This document shows, one piece after another, positions 31,769 through 39,458 of a DNA stretch of 64,000 nt. The DNA comes from Novosphingobium fluoreni. GTDB lineage: Bacteria; Pseudomonadota; Alphaproteobacteria; Sphingomonadales; Sphingomonadaceae. Numbering within the stretch: position 1 is the stretch's first letter; each line of letters starts with the position of its first letter. Under the pieces are notes generated by a model that had not been told where the DNA came from, searched no databases, and was given only the letters and a program-made list of their open reading frames with translations. The stretch spans positions 186,001-250,000 of the forward strand of contig NZ_JACIDY010000002.1 of assembly GCF_014196615.1 (NCBI RefSeq), in the 5' to 3' direction. The position numbers and the translations under genes were made by a program.

Positions 31769-34069
31769 ATGAGTCATTCGTCACACCGCCGCGTCGTCGT
31801 TCGCACCGCGCTGGCCTTTACCGCTTCGGCGCTCGCACTGTCCGCCGCCAACCCGGCTGCTGCCCAGGTCGAAGAAATTATCGTTACCGCGCAGAAGGTT
31901 AGGCAGAGCGCCCAGGACGTGCCGATCTCGATCAGCGCCGTCACCGGGGCCGCGCTGGACCGCGCTGGGGCCAAGAGCCTGGAAGACATCACCAAGATCG
32001 TCCCCTCGGTAACCTTCCGCAAGGGCACCACCAACGCCAACAGCGCGATCGTGATGCGCGGCGTGGGTACGATCAGTTTCTCGATCGCAGCGGAGCCAAG
32101 TGTGTCCACCGTTGTCGACGGCATCGTGCTTAGTCGGTCGGGCCAGTCCTTCCTCGACCTGGTGGACTTCGATCGCATCGAAGTGCTGCGCGGCCCGCAG
32201 GGTACGCTGTTCGGCAAGAACGCGTCCGCCGGCCTCGTGAACATCGTCTCAAAGGGCGGCACCGACACGTTCCAGGCCGAGGCCAATCTTTCGGGCACCA
32301 CCGATGAGGAATACCGTGCGCGCCTGACCGTGTCCGGTCCGATCGCCGAAAACCTCAGTGCCCGCGTCACCGGTTTCTACGGAAACTTCGATGGCAACAT
32401 CAAGAACACGTTCTACAACAAGACCGTCAACGGCTATGAGCATTACGGCGCTCGCGGCCTGCTGGACTGGGATGGCAACGGCGCGCGTGTCCGCCTGATC
32501 GCCGATTACTTCAAGGCGAACGACGATTGCTGCGCCGAAGTGACCGGCGTCTCGCGCGGGACCGTTCTCGATCGCGAGCTGGGCATCACCCCGCAGGGTG
32601 AGGACACCCGCCGCGTGAACCAGAACCTGATCACCCGCTCGCTGGACCGGCAGATGAGCTTCACGCTGAACGCCGATATCGACACTTTCGCCGATCACAC
32701 CTTCAGCATCGTCACCGGCTATCGCAACTGGAGGAACACCGAACTTCGCGACGGTGACTTCCTGCCGCGCGCGCTGGTCGGCACGCCCCAGCTGCACGAT
32801 CGCGGCACGGTGGAGACCGATCAGGTTTCGGCCGAAGTCCGCCTGGCTTCGCCGCAGAACCAGGCCCTGACCTATCAGGTCGGCGGCTTCCTGTGGTATT
32901 CGAAGAACACCCAGGACTTCACCCGCAGCGATATCACGTGCGCCCGGTCGACCAGCCCCGTCGACGTGACCGGCGGACAGCCTTGCAACCTGGCGGACAC
33001 GGCGAACACCCTGTTCCCCACCGCCACGTCGGAAAGCAAGGTATCGTTCAGCAACTGGGCGGTCTTCGGGCAGGCGACATACGAGTTCGTCGAAGGTCTG
33101 CGCATGACCCTGGGCGGCCGCTACACGCATGACGACGTGCGCTACACCCACTTCCGTGGGCCGGCGCGCAACGCCACAAACGGGGTGATCACGGGCGGCG
33201 CGGGCCTCTCGACCGTCGGCGCGGGGGGCACGCTGCCCAATGGCAATGGCACCAACTTGTCACGCGGCCAGACGGACGCCAGCAACTTCTCGGGCCGCGC
33301 CGTGCTGCAGTACGATGTCGCCAAGGACGTGATGGTCTACGGCAGCTATACCCGCGGTTATAAGGGGCCGGCCTTCAACGTCTTCTTCAACCACACCGCG
33401 CCCACCAACTCGACGCCGATCGATCCTGAAAAGTCGAACAGCTACGAAGTGGGTCTGAAGAGCCAGTTCTTCGACCGTATGGTGCAGGTGAATGCCACCG
33501 CGTTCCTGGTCGATTATAAGGGTTTCCAGGCCAACAACTTCGTGCTGCTGAACGGCGCCGTCGTCACCAACCTGACGAATGCCGGCTCAGTGCGGTCGAA
33601 GGGTTTCGAAGTGGACACTACGTTCGCGCCGACCGAAGGCCTGACCTTCCGCGCCAACCTGGCCTATGCCGATGCAAAGGTGCGCCGCTTCAACCCCAAC
33701 CCGCTGACCAACGCGCCTGACGCGCGAGACGGCACCCGCCTGCCGCTGGCGCCCAAGTTCAGCTACACCGTGGGTGCGGACTATGACGTCGATGCGGGGC
33801 CGGCCAAGCTCTACTTGTCGACCGACTGGCACCATGTCAGCAAGCAGTTCTCTGACCTGGGTGAAAGCGGGCCGATCGATCCCTACGGCATCTGGAACGC
33901 CAGCGTCGGCGTGTCGGACGCGGACGACAAGTACCGCCTGACCTTCTTCGTCCGCAACATTCTGGACAAGAGCTACGTGCTTCTCAACACCACCGCCGGG
34001 CAGCGCCTGATGATCCCGCGTGATGCGGATCGCTACGCCGGTGCGAATTTGCGAGTGCGTTTCGACTGA
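31769..34069 (+). CDS. TonB-dependent outer membrane receptor
   Basis: 766 residues. A signal peptide ends near ANPAAAQ; the TonB box is EEIIVTAQ. The plug domain contains DRIEVLRGPQGTLFGKNASAGLVNI, and the 22-strand barrel ends with RNILDKSYVLLNTT and ANLRVRFD. AGGAGGGG precedes the ATG. It is divergent from the sulfoquinovosidase operon with a shared 143-base promoter region, so uptake of sulfoquinovose or its glycerol glycoside is the natural inference. It has no N-terminal signalling extension, so it is not a FecA-type sensor. A strong terminator follows. Confidence 0.88.
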   Translation: MSHSSHRRVVVRTALAFTASALALSAANPAAAQVEEIIVTAQKVRQSAQDVPISISAVTGAALDRAGAKSLEDITKIVPSVTFRKGTTNANSAIVMRGVGTISFSIAAEPSVSTVVDGIVLSRSGQSFLDLVDFDRIEVLRGPQGTLFGKNASAGLVNIVSKGGTDTFQAEANLSGTTDEEYRARLTVSGPIAENLSARVTGFYGNFDGNIKNTFYNKTVNGYEHYGARGLLDWDGNGARVRLIADYFKANDDCCAEVTGVSRGTVLDRELGITPQGEDTRRVNQNLITRSLDRQMSFTLNADIDTFADHTFSIVTGYRNWRNTELRDGDFLPRALVGTPQLHDRGTVETDQVSAEVRLASPQNQALTYQVGGFLWYSKNTQDFTRSDITCARSTSPVDVTGGQPCNLADTANTLFPTATSESKVSFSNWAVFGQATYEFVEGLRMTLGGRYTHDDVRYTHFRGPARNATNGVITGGAGLSTVGAGGTLPNGNGTNLSRGQTDASNFSGRAVLQYDVAKDVMVYGSYTRGYKGPAFNVFFNHTAPTNSTPIDPEKSNSYEVGLKSQFFDRMVQVNATAFLVDYKGFQANNFVLLNGAVVTNLTNAGSVRSKGFEVDTTFAPTEGLTFRANLAYADAKVRRFNPNPLTNAPDARDGTRLPLAPKFSYTVGADYDVDAGPAKLYLSTDWHHVSKQFSDLGESGPIDPYGIWNASVGVSDADDKYRLTFFVRNILDKSYVLLNTTAGQRLMIPRDADRYAGANLRVRFD

Positions 34070-34114
34070 GGGCCCAGGCGCGGGGGAACGCGCCTCCTTG
34101 ATCGGCACTTGCGG

Positions 34115-34151
34115 AAAACCCCCGGCGCTTCTCTCCCGCCGGGGGTTTTTT
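34115..34151. terminator. Bidirectional rho-independent terminator
   Basis: A perfect 12-bp pairing AAAACCCCCGGC with GCCGGGGGTTTT around an 11-base loop, with TTTTTT after it on the plus strand and an A-run before it. It can end transcription of the receptor gene and of the convergent glycosylase gene. Confidence 0.9.
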
Positions 34152-34162
34152 ATCGCCCGCGT

Positions 34163-34780
34163 TCAGAGCGCCGGGTTGTTGTACATATGCCAAGTGAAGA
34201 TCGCCGCCGCGCCGCGGTGCGGTCGCCAGGGTTCGGCCAGATCGCGCGTCTGCTTTTCGCTGGGGCGGGCGTCCAGGCCCAGGATCTTGTGCAGGCCCGC
34301 CTGCACCGCCAGGTCGCCAGCGGGCCAGATGTCCGGCCGGCCCTCGGCGAACAGCAGGTAGATTTCGGCAGACCATCGCCCGATGCCCTTGATCCGCACC
34401 AACTGCGTGATCGCGGCTTCGTCGTCGGCGGGCAGGTTATCCAGATCGAGCGAACCGGCCGTCACCAGTTCGCACAAGGACCGTGCATAACCCTGCTTCT
34501 GGCGAGAAAGGCCGCAGCCGCGCAGCGCCTCGAACTCGGCGGCGAGTAGGACTTCGGGCGGGATGCTTTCGCCCAGCAGCGCCTGAAGCTTGTTCCATAC
34601 CGAGGCGGCGGAGGCGACGCTGACCTGCTGGCCCACGATCGTACGCAGCAGCGTGGCGTAGCCGGTTTCGTAAACGCGCGGTTCGGGATAGCCTGCCACC
34701 GCCAGGGCATGGGCGATGCGTGGCTCTGCCGCAGCTATCGTATCCAATCCTTCGCGGATCGCCTCTGCCTTCAAGCCCAT
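34163..34780 (-). CDS. DNA-3-methyladenine glycosylase II family protein (AlkA-like)
   Basis: 205 residues, HhH-GPD superfamily. The helix-hairpin-helix is LVRIKGIGRWSAEIYLLFA, and the catalytic aspartate is D156 in WPAGDLAVQ. TIVGQQVSVASAASVWNKL matches AlkA-type glycosylases. It should excise alkylated bases in base excision repair. It lacks the N-terminal extra domain of E. coli AlkA, as many alphaproteobacterial members do. The ATG at 34780 fits; the frame stays open far upstream across cysK but is non-coding there. It is divergent from the cysteine synthase gene. Confidence 0.87.
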   Translation of the reverse strand: MGLKAEAIREGLDTIAAAEPRIAHALAVAGYPEPRVYETGYATLLRTIVGQQVSVASAASVWNKLQALLGESIPPEVLLAAEFEALRGCGLSRQKQGYARSLCELVTAGSLDLDNLPADDEAAITQLVRIKGIGRWSAEIYLLFAEGRPDIWPAGDLAVQAGLHKILGLDARPSEKQTRDLAEPWRPHRGAAAIFTWHMYNNPAL

Positions 34781-34927
34781 CGAATTTGGCCCATCGGATC
34801 GTTTGCCTTCCTGCTTATGCCGGCGACCGATGCCGCAGCCATGAAGCCACAAGATATGCGTCCATCGCGCGGCTGCAACGCCACTTGGCGATTGCGCGGC
34901 GCTCCGCTTCTTCCTACTTCCCACGGC

Positions 34928-35926
34928 ATGACAGCGCCTGACATTCGCCGCTCCTCCCTCGATCTCATCGGCAACACGCCGCTCGTCCTTTTGAAGGGGC
35001 CGAGCGAGGAGGCGGGCTGCGAAATCTGGGGCAAGTGCGAATTCGCCAACCCCGGTGCCTCTGTGAAGGACCGTGCGGCACTGTGGATCGTGCGCGATGC
35101 GGAAGAGAAGGGGCTGCTGCAGCCTGGCGGTACCATCGTGGAAGGCACGGCGGGCAACACCGGCATCGGCCTGGCGCTGGTCGCCAACGCCCTGGGCTAC
35201 AAGACCGTGATCGTCATGCCCGAGACGCAATCGCGCGAAAAGATGGACACGCTGCGGGCATTGGGCGCGGAGCTGGTGCTGGTGCCTGCCGCGCCCTTCT
35301 CCAACCCCGGCCACTTCGTCCACACCTCGCGGCGGTTGGCGGAAGAGACGCAAGGCGCGATCTGGGCCAACCAGTTTGACAATATCGCCAACCGCAAGTC
35401 GCACATCGAAAGCACTGCACCGGAAATCTGGCAACAGATGGAGGGCCGAATCGATGGCTTTACTTGCGCGGCGGGCACGGGCGGCACGATCGCGGGCGTG
35501 GGCATGGGCCTGAAGGCGTTCGATGAAAACATCACCATCGCGCTCACCGATCCGCACGGCGCGGCACTCTATAACTATTACGCCTGTGGCGAGCTGAAGG
35601 CTGAGGGGTCTTCGGTCGCGGAAGGCATCGGGCAAGGCCGCATCACGGCCAACCTGGAGGGCGCGCCGATCGATACGCAATTCCGGATTTCGGACGAGGA
35701 GGGGATCAAGTGGGTCCGGCGCCTCCTGTCGGAAGAGGGGCTGTGCCTGGGCATGTCCTCCGGCATCAACGTGACCGGAGCGGTGGCGCTGGGCAAGCAA
35801 CTGGGCGCAGGTTCGCGTGTGGCGACGATCCTGTGCGACACGGGCTTTCGCTATCTCTCCTCGCTTTACAACCGGGAATGGCTGGAGGCTAAAGGCTTGC
35901 CGGTCTTCCCATGGCTGGCACAATAA
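34928..35926 (+). CDS. cysK: Cysteine synthase A
   Basis: 332 residues, fold type II PLP enzyme that makes cysteine from O-acetylserine and sulfide. The Schiff-base lysine is K47 in NPGASVKDRAA; the substrate loop is EGTAGNTGIGLA; the phosphate-binding loop is AAGTGGTIAG; the C-terminal CDTGFRYLSSLYN is typical. It is cytoplasmic. The ATG at 34928 is used; the frame is open upstream without likeness. The two following genes run in the same direction with short gaps and may be co-transcribed. Confidence 0.9.
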   Translation: MTAPDIRRSSLDLIGNTPLVLLKGPSEEAGCEIWGKCEFANPGASVKDRAALWIVRDAEEKGLLQPGGTIVEGTAGNTGIGLALVANALGYKTVIVMPETQSREKMDTLRALGAELVLVPAAPFSNPGHFVHTSRRLAEETQGAIWANQFDNIANRKSHIESTAPEIWQQMEGRIDGFTCAAGTGGTIAGVGMGLKAFDENITIALTDPHGAALYNYYACGELKAEGSSVAEGIGQGRITANLEGAPIDTQFRISDEEGIKWVRRLLSEEGLCLGMSSGINVTGAVALGKQLGAGSRVATILCDTGFRYLSSLYNREWLEAKGLPVFPWLAQ

Positions 35927-35941
35927 GCTAACATCTCGCCG

Positions 35942-36289
35942 ATGGCAGGAAACGTTCCGCCTCGCATTGTCGAGCCGATCCAGACGCCGCAGCACTACGC
36001 GCCGCCCAATGCGCGCGAACTGCGCATGCAGGCGATCCACCGCCTTCAGGTGGGCTTGATCGGGCTGTGCGCGATGCTGCTGATCGTGGGGCTGGCCAAC
36101 ATCATCATGGATCGCGCCAGGCTGGGCGATGTGCGTGAGCCGGTGGAGCAAGTGGTGGCGGTCGACACCCAGGCCAAGAAGCCGGCCAGTGAGCCGCTGG
36201 CGGATATCGGCGTCGTCCCCGCCGCAGACCCCACGCCGGGCAGCAGCCCCGATGCCGCGCAACCATCCGGAGCGGTTCCTGCGCCTTAA
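35942..36289 (+). CDS. Single-span membrane protein of unknown function
   Basis: 115 residues. A basic cytoplasmic N-terminus (NARELRMQAIHRL) is followed by one membrane helix VGLIGLCAMLLIVGLANIIM (about residues 38-57), then a Pro/Ala/Asp-rich tail, probably periplasmic. It is 15 bases after cysK and five before the next gene. No family function recognised. Its position just before the division cluster is suggestive only. Confidence 0.65.
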   Translation: MAGNVPPRIVEPIQTPQHYAPPNARELRMQAIHRLQVGLIGLCAMLLIVGLANIIMDRARLGDVREPVEQVVAVDTQAKKPASEPLADIGVVPAADPTPGSSPDAAQPSGAVPAP

Positions 36290-36293
36290 GGGG

Positions 36294-36998
36294 ATGCGCA
36301 CCGCTGCCCTCCCGTTCCTTGTGGCGCTGGCGTCTTGCGCACAGGGTCAGGAGAAGGTGCCGGAGCGGGTGATCGGTCTTTCCAGCAGCCTGCCGCTTGT
36401 CTGGGCCGAAGCCGGGGATATCCGGGGACAGCTTTCCGATACCACAGGCAAACACTGGGCGTTGCAGGCGATGGAGCGGCGGGGCAGGGTCATTCCGCTC
36501 GACACCCTCGCCGGGCCAAAGGGGCTTCCGCTGCTGCATGACGCCTTGCTGGTGCTGGCGCAGCCCCGCCCGCTGACCCCGGACGAGAATGTCGCTCTCG
36601 ATGCTTGGGTACGGGCAGGCGGTCGCCTGTTGCTATTCGCCGATCCGATGCTGACGGCGCATTCGGACTTCGCTCTGGGTGATCCGCGCCGACCACAGGA
36701 CATCGCCATGCTCTCGCCGATCCTGCGGCACTGGGGATTGGAGATGACCTTCGATCCTGATCAGCCCGCGGGAGAATCACAGGCCCGGGCATTCGGCGTC
36801 AGCGTGCCGACAAATCTGTCCGGGCGATTCGTGGCCAGGCCGGATGCGCAGTGTCGTCTTGCCGCGGATGGAATCGCGGCCAACTGTGTCATCGGCCGGG
36901 GCCGGGCGATCATCATTGCGGACGCTGCGGTGTTCGATGGGGATGATGCGGGACAAGCTGAGGCAATCACGGGATTGCTGGGGCTTCTCAGCCGCTGA
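36294..36998 (+). CDS. Putative lipoprotein with DUF4350/GldG-like domain
   Basis: 234 residues from the ATG at 36294. The N-terminus MRTAALPFLVALASC has a possible lipobox with Cys15. The body contains DALLVLAQPRPLTPDENVALDAWVRAGGRLLLFADP, a pattern seen in DUF4350 and ABC-auxiliary (GldG-like) domains where a loop in a Rossmann-like fold replaces catalysis, and later GRGRAIIIADAAVFDGDD. Function unknown; such domains are found near transporters or MoxR-type systems, neither of which is here. It follows the single-span protein with a four-base gap. Confidence 0.55.
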   Translation: MRTAALPFLVALASCAQGQEKVPERVIGLSSSLPLVWAEAGDIRGQLSDTTGKHWALQAMERRGRVIPLDTLAGPKGLPLLHDALLVLAQPRPLTPDENVALDAWVRAGGRLLLFADPMLTAHSDFALGDPRRPQDIAMLSPILRHWGLEMTFDPDQPAGESQARAFGVSVPTNLSGRFVARPDAQCRLAADGIAANCVIGRGRAIIIADAAVFDGDDAGQAEAITGLLGLLSR

Positions 36999-37438
36999 TA
37001 TCCCCTGGCGGCCAACTGCGCCGGACGGAAAATCCTGTAAATACAATATGTAGCGTCAGCAGACGCCGTCGGTGTCTTCTGGCCCTGGTCAACCCCACCT
37101 CCGCCTCATTAAAGCTGCTAGACCGGTCGAGGTCTGGAGCGTGGGGACGAGTGGGGAGAGCCCGATTGATACCGTTTACCTGCCTATACCCTCGCAATTG
37201 CGTGCTATTGCACAATCGCGAAGATTGTTCCGAGTAAACAATCAACAATTTTCAAGGGATCGATCCCCACTTTTCCCTTTCCGGCCCGCTCTGGAACCGA
37301 TAAAAGCGGCATCAATCGGAATGACTGAACCTCCTCGTGATTACGCCGATCACGGGAACCCGGCCGCTCGAAGGGTGGCCGGGCTTGGGGGAAGTCATTC
37401 GCGAGACGGGGCTATTCGAAGGGTCAGAGTCGCGAAAA
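36999..37438. other. Leader and promoter region of the division cluster
   Basis: 440 bases without a convincing gene. It is clearly AT-richer than the surroundings near 37020-37060 and 37160-37320. It contains two GTGGG repeats (37141-37155), a dyad ACAATC-GCGAA-GATTGT (37212-37228), and a further ACAATC-ACAATT stretch at about 37237. A long 5' leader for mraZ is implied if transcription starts near the repeats. Confidence 0.5.
37141..37155 (+). promoter_or_regulatory. Candidate MraZ-binding repeats
   Basis: GTGGG-GACGA-GTGGG: two direct repeats with a ten-base period, the arrangement of MraZ boxes (TGGG-N5-TGGG) described upstream of mraZ in several bacteria. A third box is not clear. They lie 284 bases upstream of the chosen mraZ start, farther than in E. 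coli. Autoregulation of the cluster by MraZ is the inference. Confidence 0.6.
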
Positions 37439-37939
37439 ATGGCGGGGCAGCCGTTGATCTACCGGGGGCAGGGCTTCTCGCTTCGACGCGATAAGAACCG
37501 CTTCGTGCTGCCCAATCTGTTCCGTGGCACCGTCCGCGAATCGAGCGGCAGCCAGGTGCTTTGCCTCGCCAAGCATGAAAGCTGGAACTGCCTTGTCGGC
37601 TACGGCCTGTCCCGCGTGGCCCAGTTTGAAGACATCATCGAGCAGGAGCGCGAATTCGCCATGAAGTCCGGTCAGCCCTTCGACCGGGATATGAAGGCGA
37701 TGACGCTGTACAACTACCACGAGATTCCGTTCGACGGCTCGGGCCGCTTTGTCCTGCCAGAGGATCTCGCCACTTTGGCCGAAGTGGACGACCAGCTCTA
37801 TTTCCAGGGCGCCGGCCAGTACTTCTTCGTCTTCGCCCCAGGCGCGCTTGCCGCCATGACCGAGCCCCAGTTCAAGGGCGCGCAAGTTTCCTGTGCCAGC
37901 CTCGCCAAGGCTGAGCTGAAGAAGGCGGGCCGCGCATGA
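37439..37939 (+). CDS. mraZ: Transcriptional regulator MraZ
   Basis: 166 residues with two AbrB-like half domains. The second has the canonical D-x-x-x-R pattern in [13 protein letters not shown]. The first ([13 protein letters not shown]) is one residue shorter and reads D-x-x-R, a variant I have the impression is usual in this order. MraZ forms ring oligomers that bind GTGGG repeats and controls the division cluster, of which this is the first gene. The ATG at 37439 gives the family N-terminus; an earlier GTG at 37337 would add 34 unlike residues. It overlaps rsmH by four bases. Confidence 0.9.
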   Translation: MAGQPLIYRGQGFSLRRDKNRFVLPNLFRGTVRESSGSQVLCLAKHESWNCLVGYGLSRVAQFEDIIEQEREFAMKSGQPFDRDMKAMTLYNYHEIPFDGSGRFVLPEDLATLAEVDDQLYFQGAGQYFFVFAPGALAAMTEPQFKGAQVSCASLAKAELKKAGRA

Positions 37940-38910
37940 CCGCCGCCGCATCCCATGCCCCGCACATCCCCGTCCTGCTGGAGGAAGTCATCGCGGCGCT
38001 GCGTCCTGCCCCGGGCACAGTCATGGTCGATGCCACGTTCGGCGCGGGCAGCTACACCCGGCGACTCCTGGATGCGGGGGCGACCGTCCATGCCTTCGAT
38101 CGCGATCCAGACGCCATCGCGGCCGCGCAGGGCAACCCGCAAGGATGGCCCGAGCTTGGTGGCGATGCCCCGCGCCTCGTGCTGCACCCCCGCCGGTTTT
38201 CGGAAATGGTGGATACTTTGGCTGAGCTGGGGATAGCGCGGGTTGACGGCATTGCGATGGATATCGGTGTGTCCTCAATGCAGCTGGATCAACCCACGCG
38301 CGGCTTTGCATTTTCCAGCAACGGCCCGCTGGACATGCGCATGAGCCAGGAGGGGGAATCCGCGGCCGATTTTCTGAACTCCGCCGAAGAGAGCGCGATC
38401 GCCGACGTGCTCTATACCTATGGCGAGGAGCGTCAGTCGCGTCGGGTGGCCCGCGCGATCGTGGCGGCGCGTCCGCTGCAGACCACCGAGGACCTGGCGC
38501 GTGTGGTGCGCAAGGCGCTTGGCTATCACGCTGGTGCGCCCAAGGATCCCGCAACCCGCAGCTTCCAGGCGATCCGCATTCACGTGAACGGCGAACTGGA
38601 CGAGCTGGAGGGCGGCCTGGCCGCGGCAGAGACGCTGCTGGCACCGGAAGGTCGCCTGGCCGTGGTCTCGTTCCACTCGCTGGAAGACCGCGTGGTGAAG
38701 CAGTTCCTGCGCGAAGCCAGCGGGGGCAATGCCTCCACCTCGCGCCACTTGCCGCAAGTCGCGCCCGCCGATGCGCCGACCTTCGCACAGGTCTCGAAGG
38801 CCATTCGCCCCGGCGATGGCGAAGTCGCCATCAATCCCCGCTCGCGCTCCGCCACCCTGCGCAGCGCCGTCCGCACCCAAGCCCCCGCCCGCTCGAGGAA
38901 ATCCGCATGA
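37936..38910 (+). CDS. rsmH: 16S rRNA (cytosine-1402-N4) methyltransferase
   Basis: 324 residues. The N-terminus [15 protein letters not shown] and the S-adenosylmethionine motif [15 protein letters not shown] are diagnostic, followed by [22 protein letters not shown] and [16 protein letters not shown]. RsmH methylates C1402 in the ribosomal P site. It overlaps mraZ upstream and ftsL downstream by four bases each, so translation is coupled. Confidence 0.96.
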   Translation: MTAAASHAPHIPVLLEEVIAALRPAPGTVMVDATFGAGSYTRRLLDAGATVHAFDRDPDAIAAAQGNPQGWPELGGDAPRLVLHPRRFSEMVDTLAELGIARVDGIAMDIGVSSMQLDQPTRGFAFSSNGPLDMRMSQEGESAADFLNSAEESAIADVLYTYGEERQSRRVARAIVAARPLQTTEDLARVVRKALGYHAGAPKDPATRSFQAIRIHVNGELDELEGGLAAAETLLAPEGRLAVVSFHSLEDRVVKQFLREASGGNASTSRHLPQVAPADAPTFAQVSKAIRPGDGEVAINPRSRSATLRSAVRTQAPARSRKSA

Positions 38911-39458
38911 ACCTCACTCGCGATCGCGTCCATTCGATTGGTTGGATGACCGTGCTGCTGATCTGCGGCGCGCTGAGTATCGCGCTGATGCTTCGGGTGA
39001 ATGCGGTGAAGAGCCAGGTCGCGGGCACGGAAAGGCGCATCGCCTACCTGCAGCGCGATATCGATTTCCTGCAGACCGAATTCCAGACCCGCTCCAATCA
39101 GCAGCAGCTGAAGACGCTGAACGAGGTGGAGTTCGGCTACGAAGCCCCGCGTGCCGAACAGTATATCGAAGGTGAGCGCCAGTTGGCGGCGCTGGGCAAG
39201 GCGGCGGCTCCGGGCGCGCCTGCACCGATCCGCTACGCCAGCGCCGACAAGGCGGCAGAGGGCAGCGAAAACACGGGTGATGGCGGCCTGTTGGCGATGG
39301 TTTCCCCCGTCACCGGCATGGGTGCGGCGGTCGCTCGCACCGTATCCGACGCGGGCAGCACGCCGGACGACAAGGTCGAGGCAAAGGCGCTGGCTCGCGA
39401 TGCGCGTGGCCTGGGCAAGCGGCTGGCCCGCATCCAGCTCGCCTCGGACGTCCAGTAA
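38907..39458 (+). CDS. ftsL: Cell division protein FtsL-like
   Basis: 183 residues. A short cytoplasmic part with one transmembrane helix (about residues 12-31, [19 protein letters not shown]) is followed by a coiled coil ([20 protein letters not shown]) and an Ala/Gly-rich tail. FtsL joins FtsB and FtsQ to recruit and activate FtsWI. Sequence is poorly conserved in the family; the call is from the position between rsmH and ftsI and the helix-coil layout. The tail makes it longer than the usual 110-130 residues. Confidence 0.85.
   Translation: MNLTRDRVHSIGWMTVLLICGALSIALMLRVNAVKSQVAGTERRIAYLQRDIDFLQTEFQTRSNQQQLKTLNEVEFGYEAPRAEQYIEGERQLAALGKAAAPGAPAPIRYASADKAAEGSENTGDGGLLAMVSPVTGMGAAVARTVSDAGSTPDDKVEAKALARDARGLGKRLARIQLASDVQ

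Noticed and set aside
34163..36301. A 712-codon open frame antisense to cysK
   Set aside because: Only the last 205 codons (the AlkA-like glycosylase) have family likeness. The rest is an arginine/histidine-rich high-GC shadow of the cysteine synthase and following genes.
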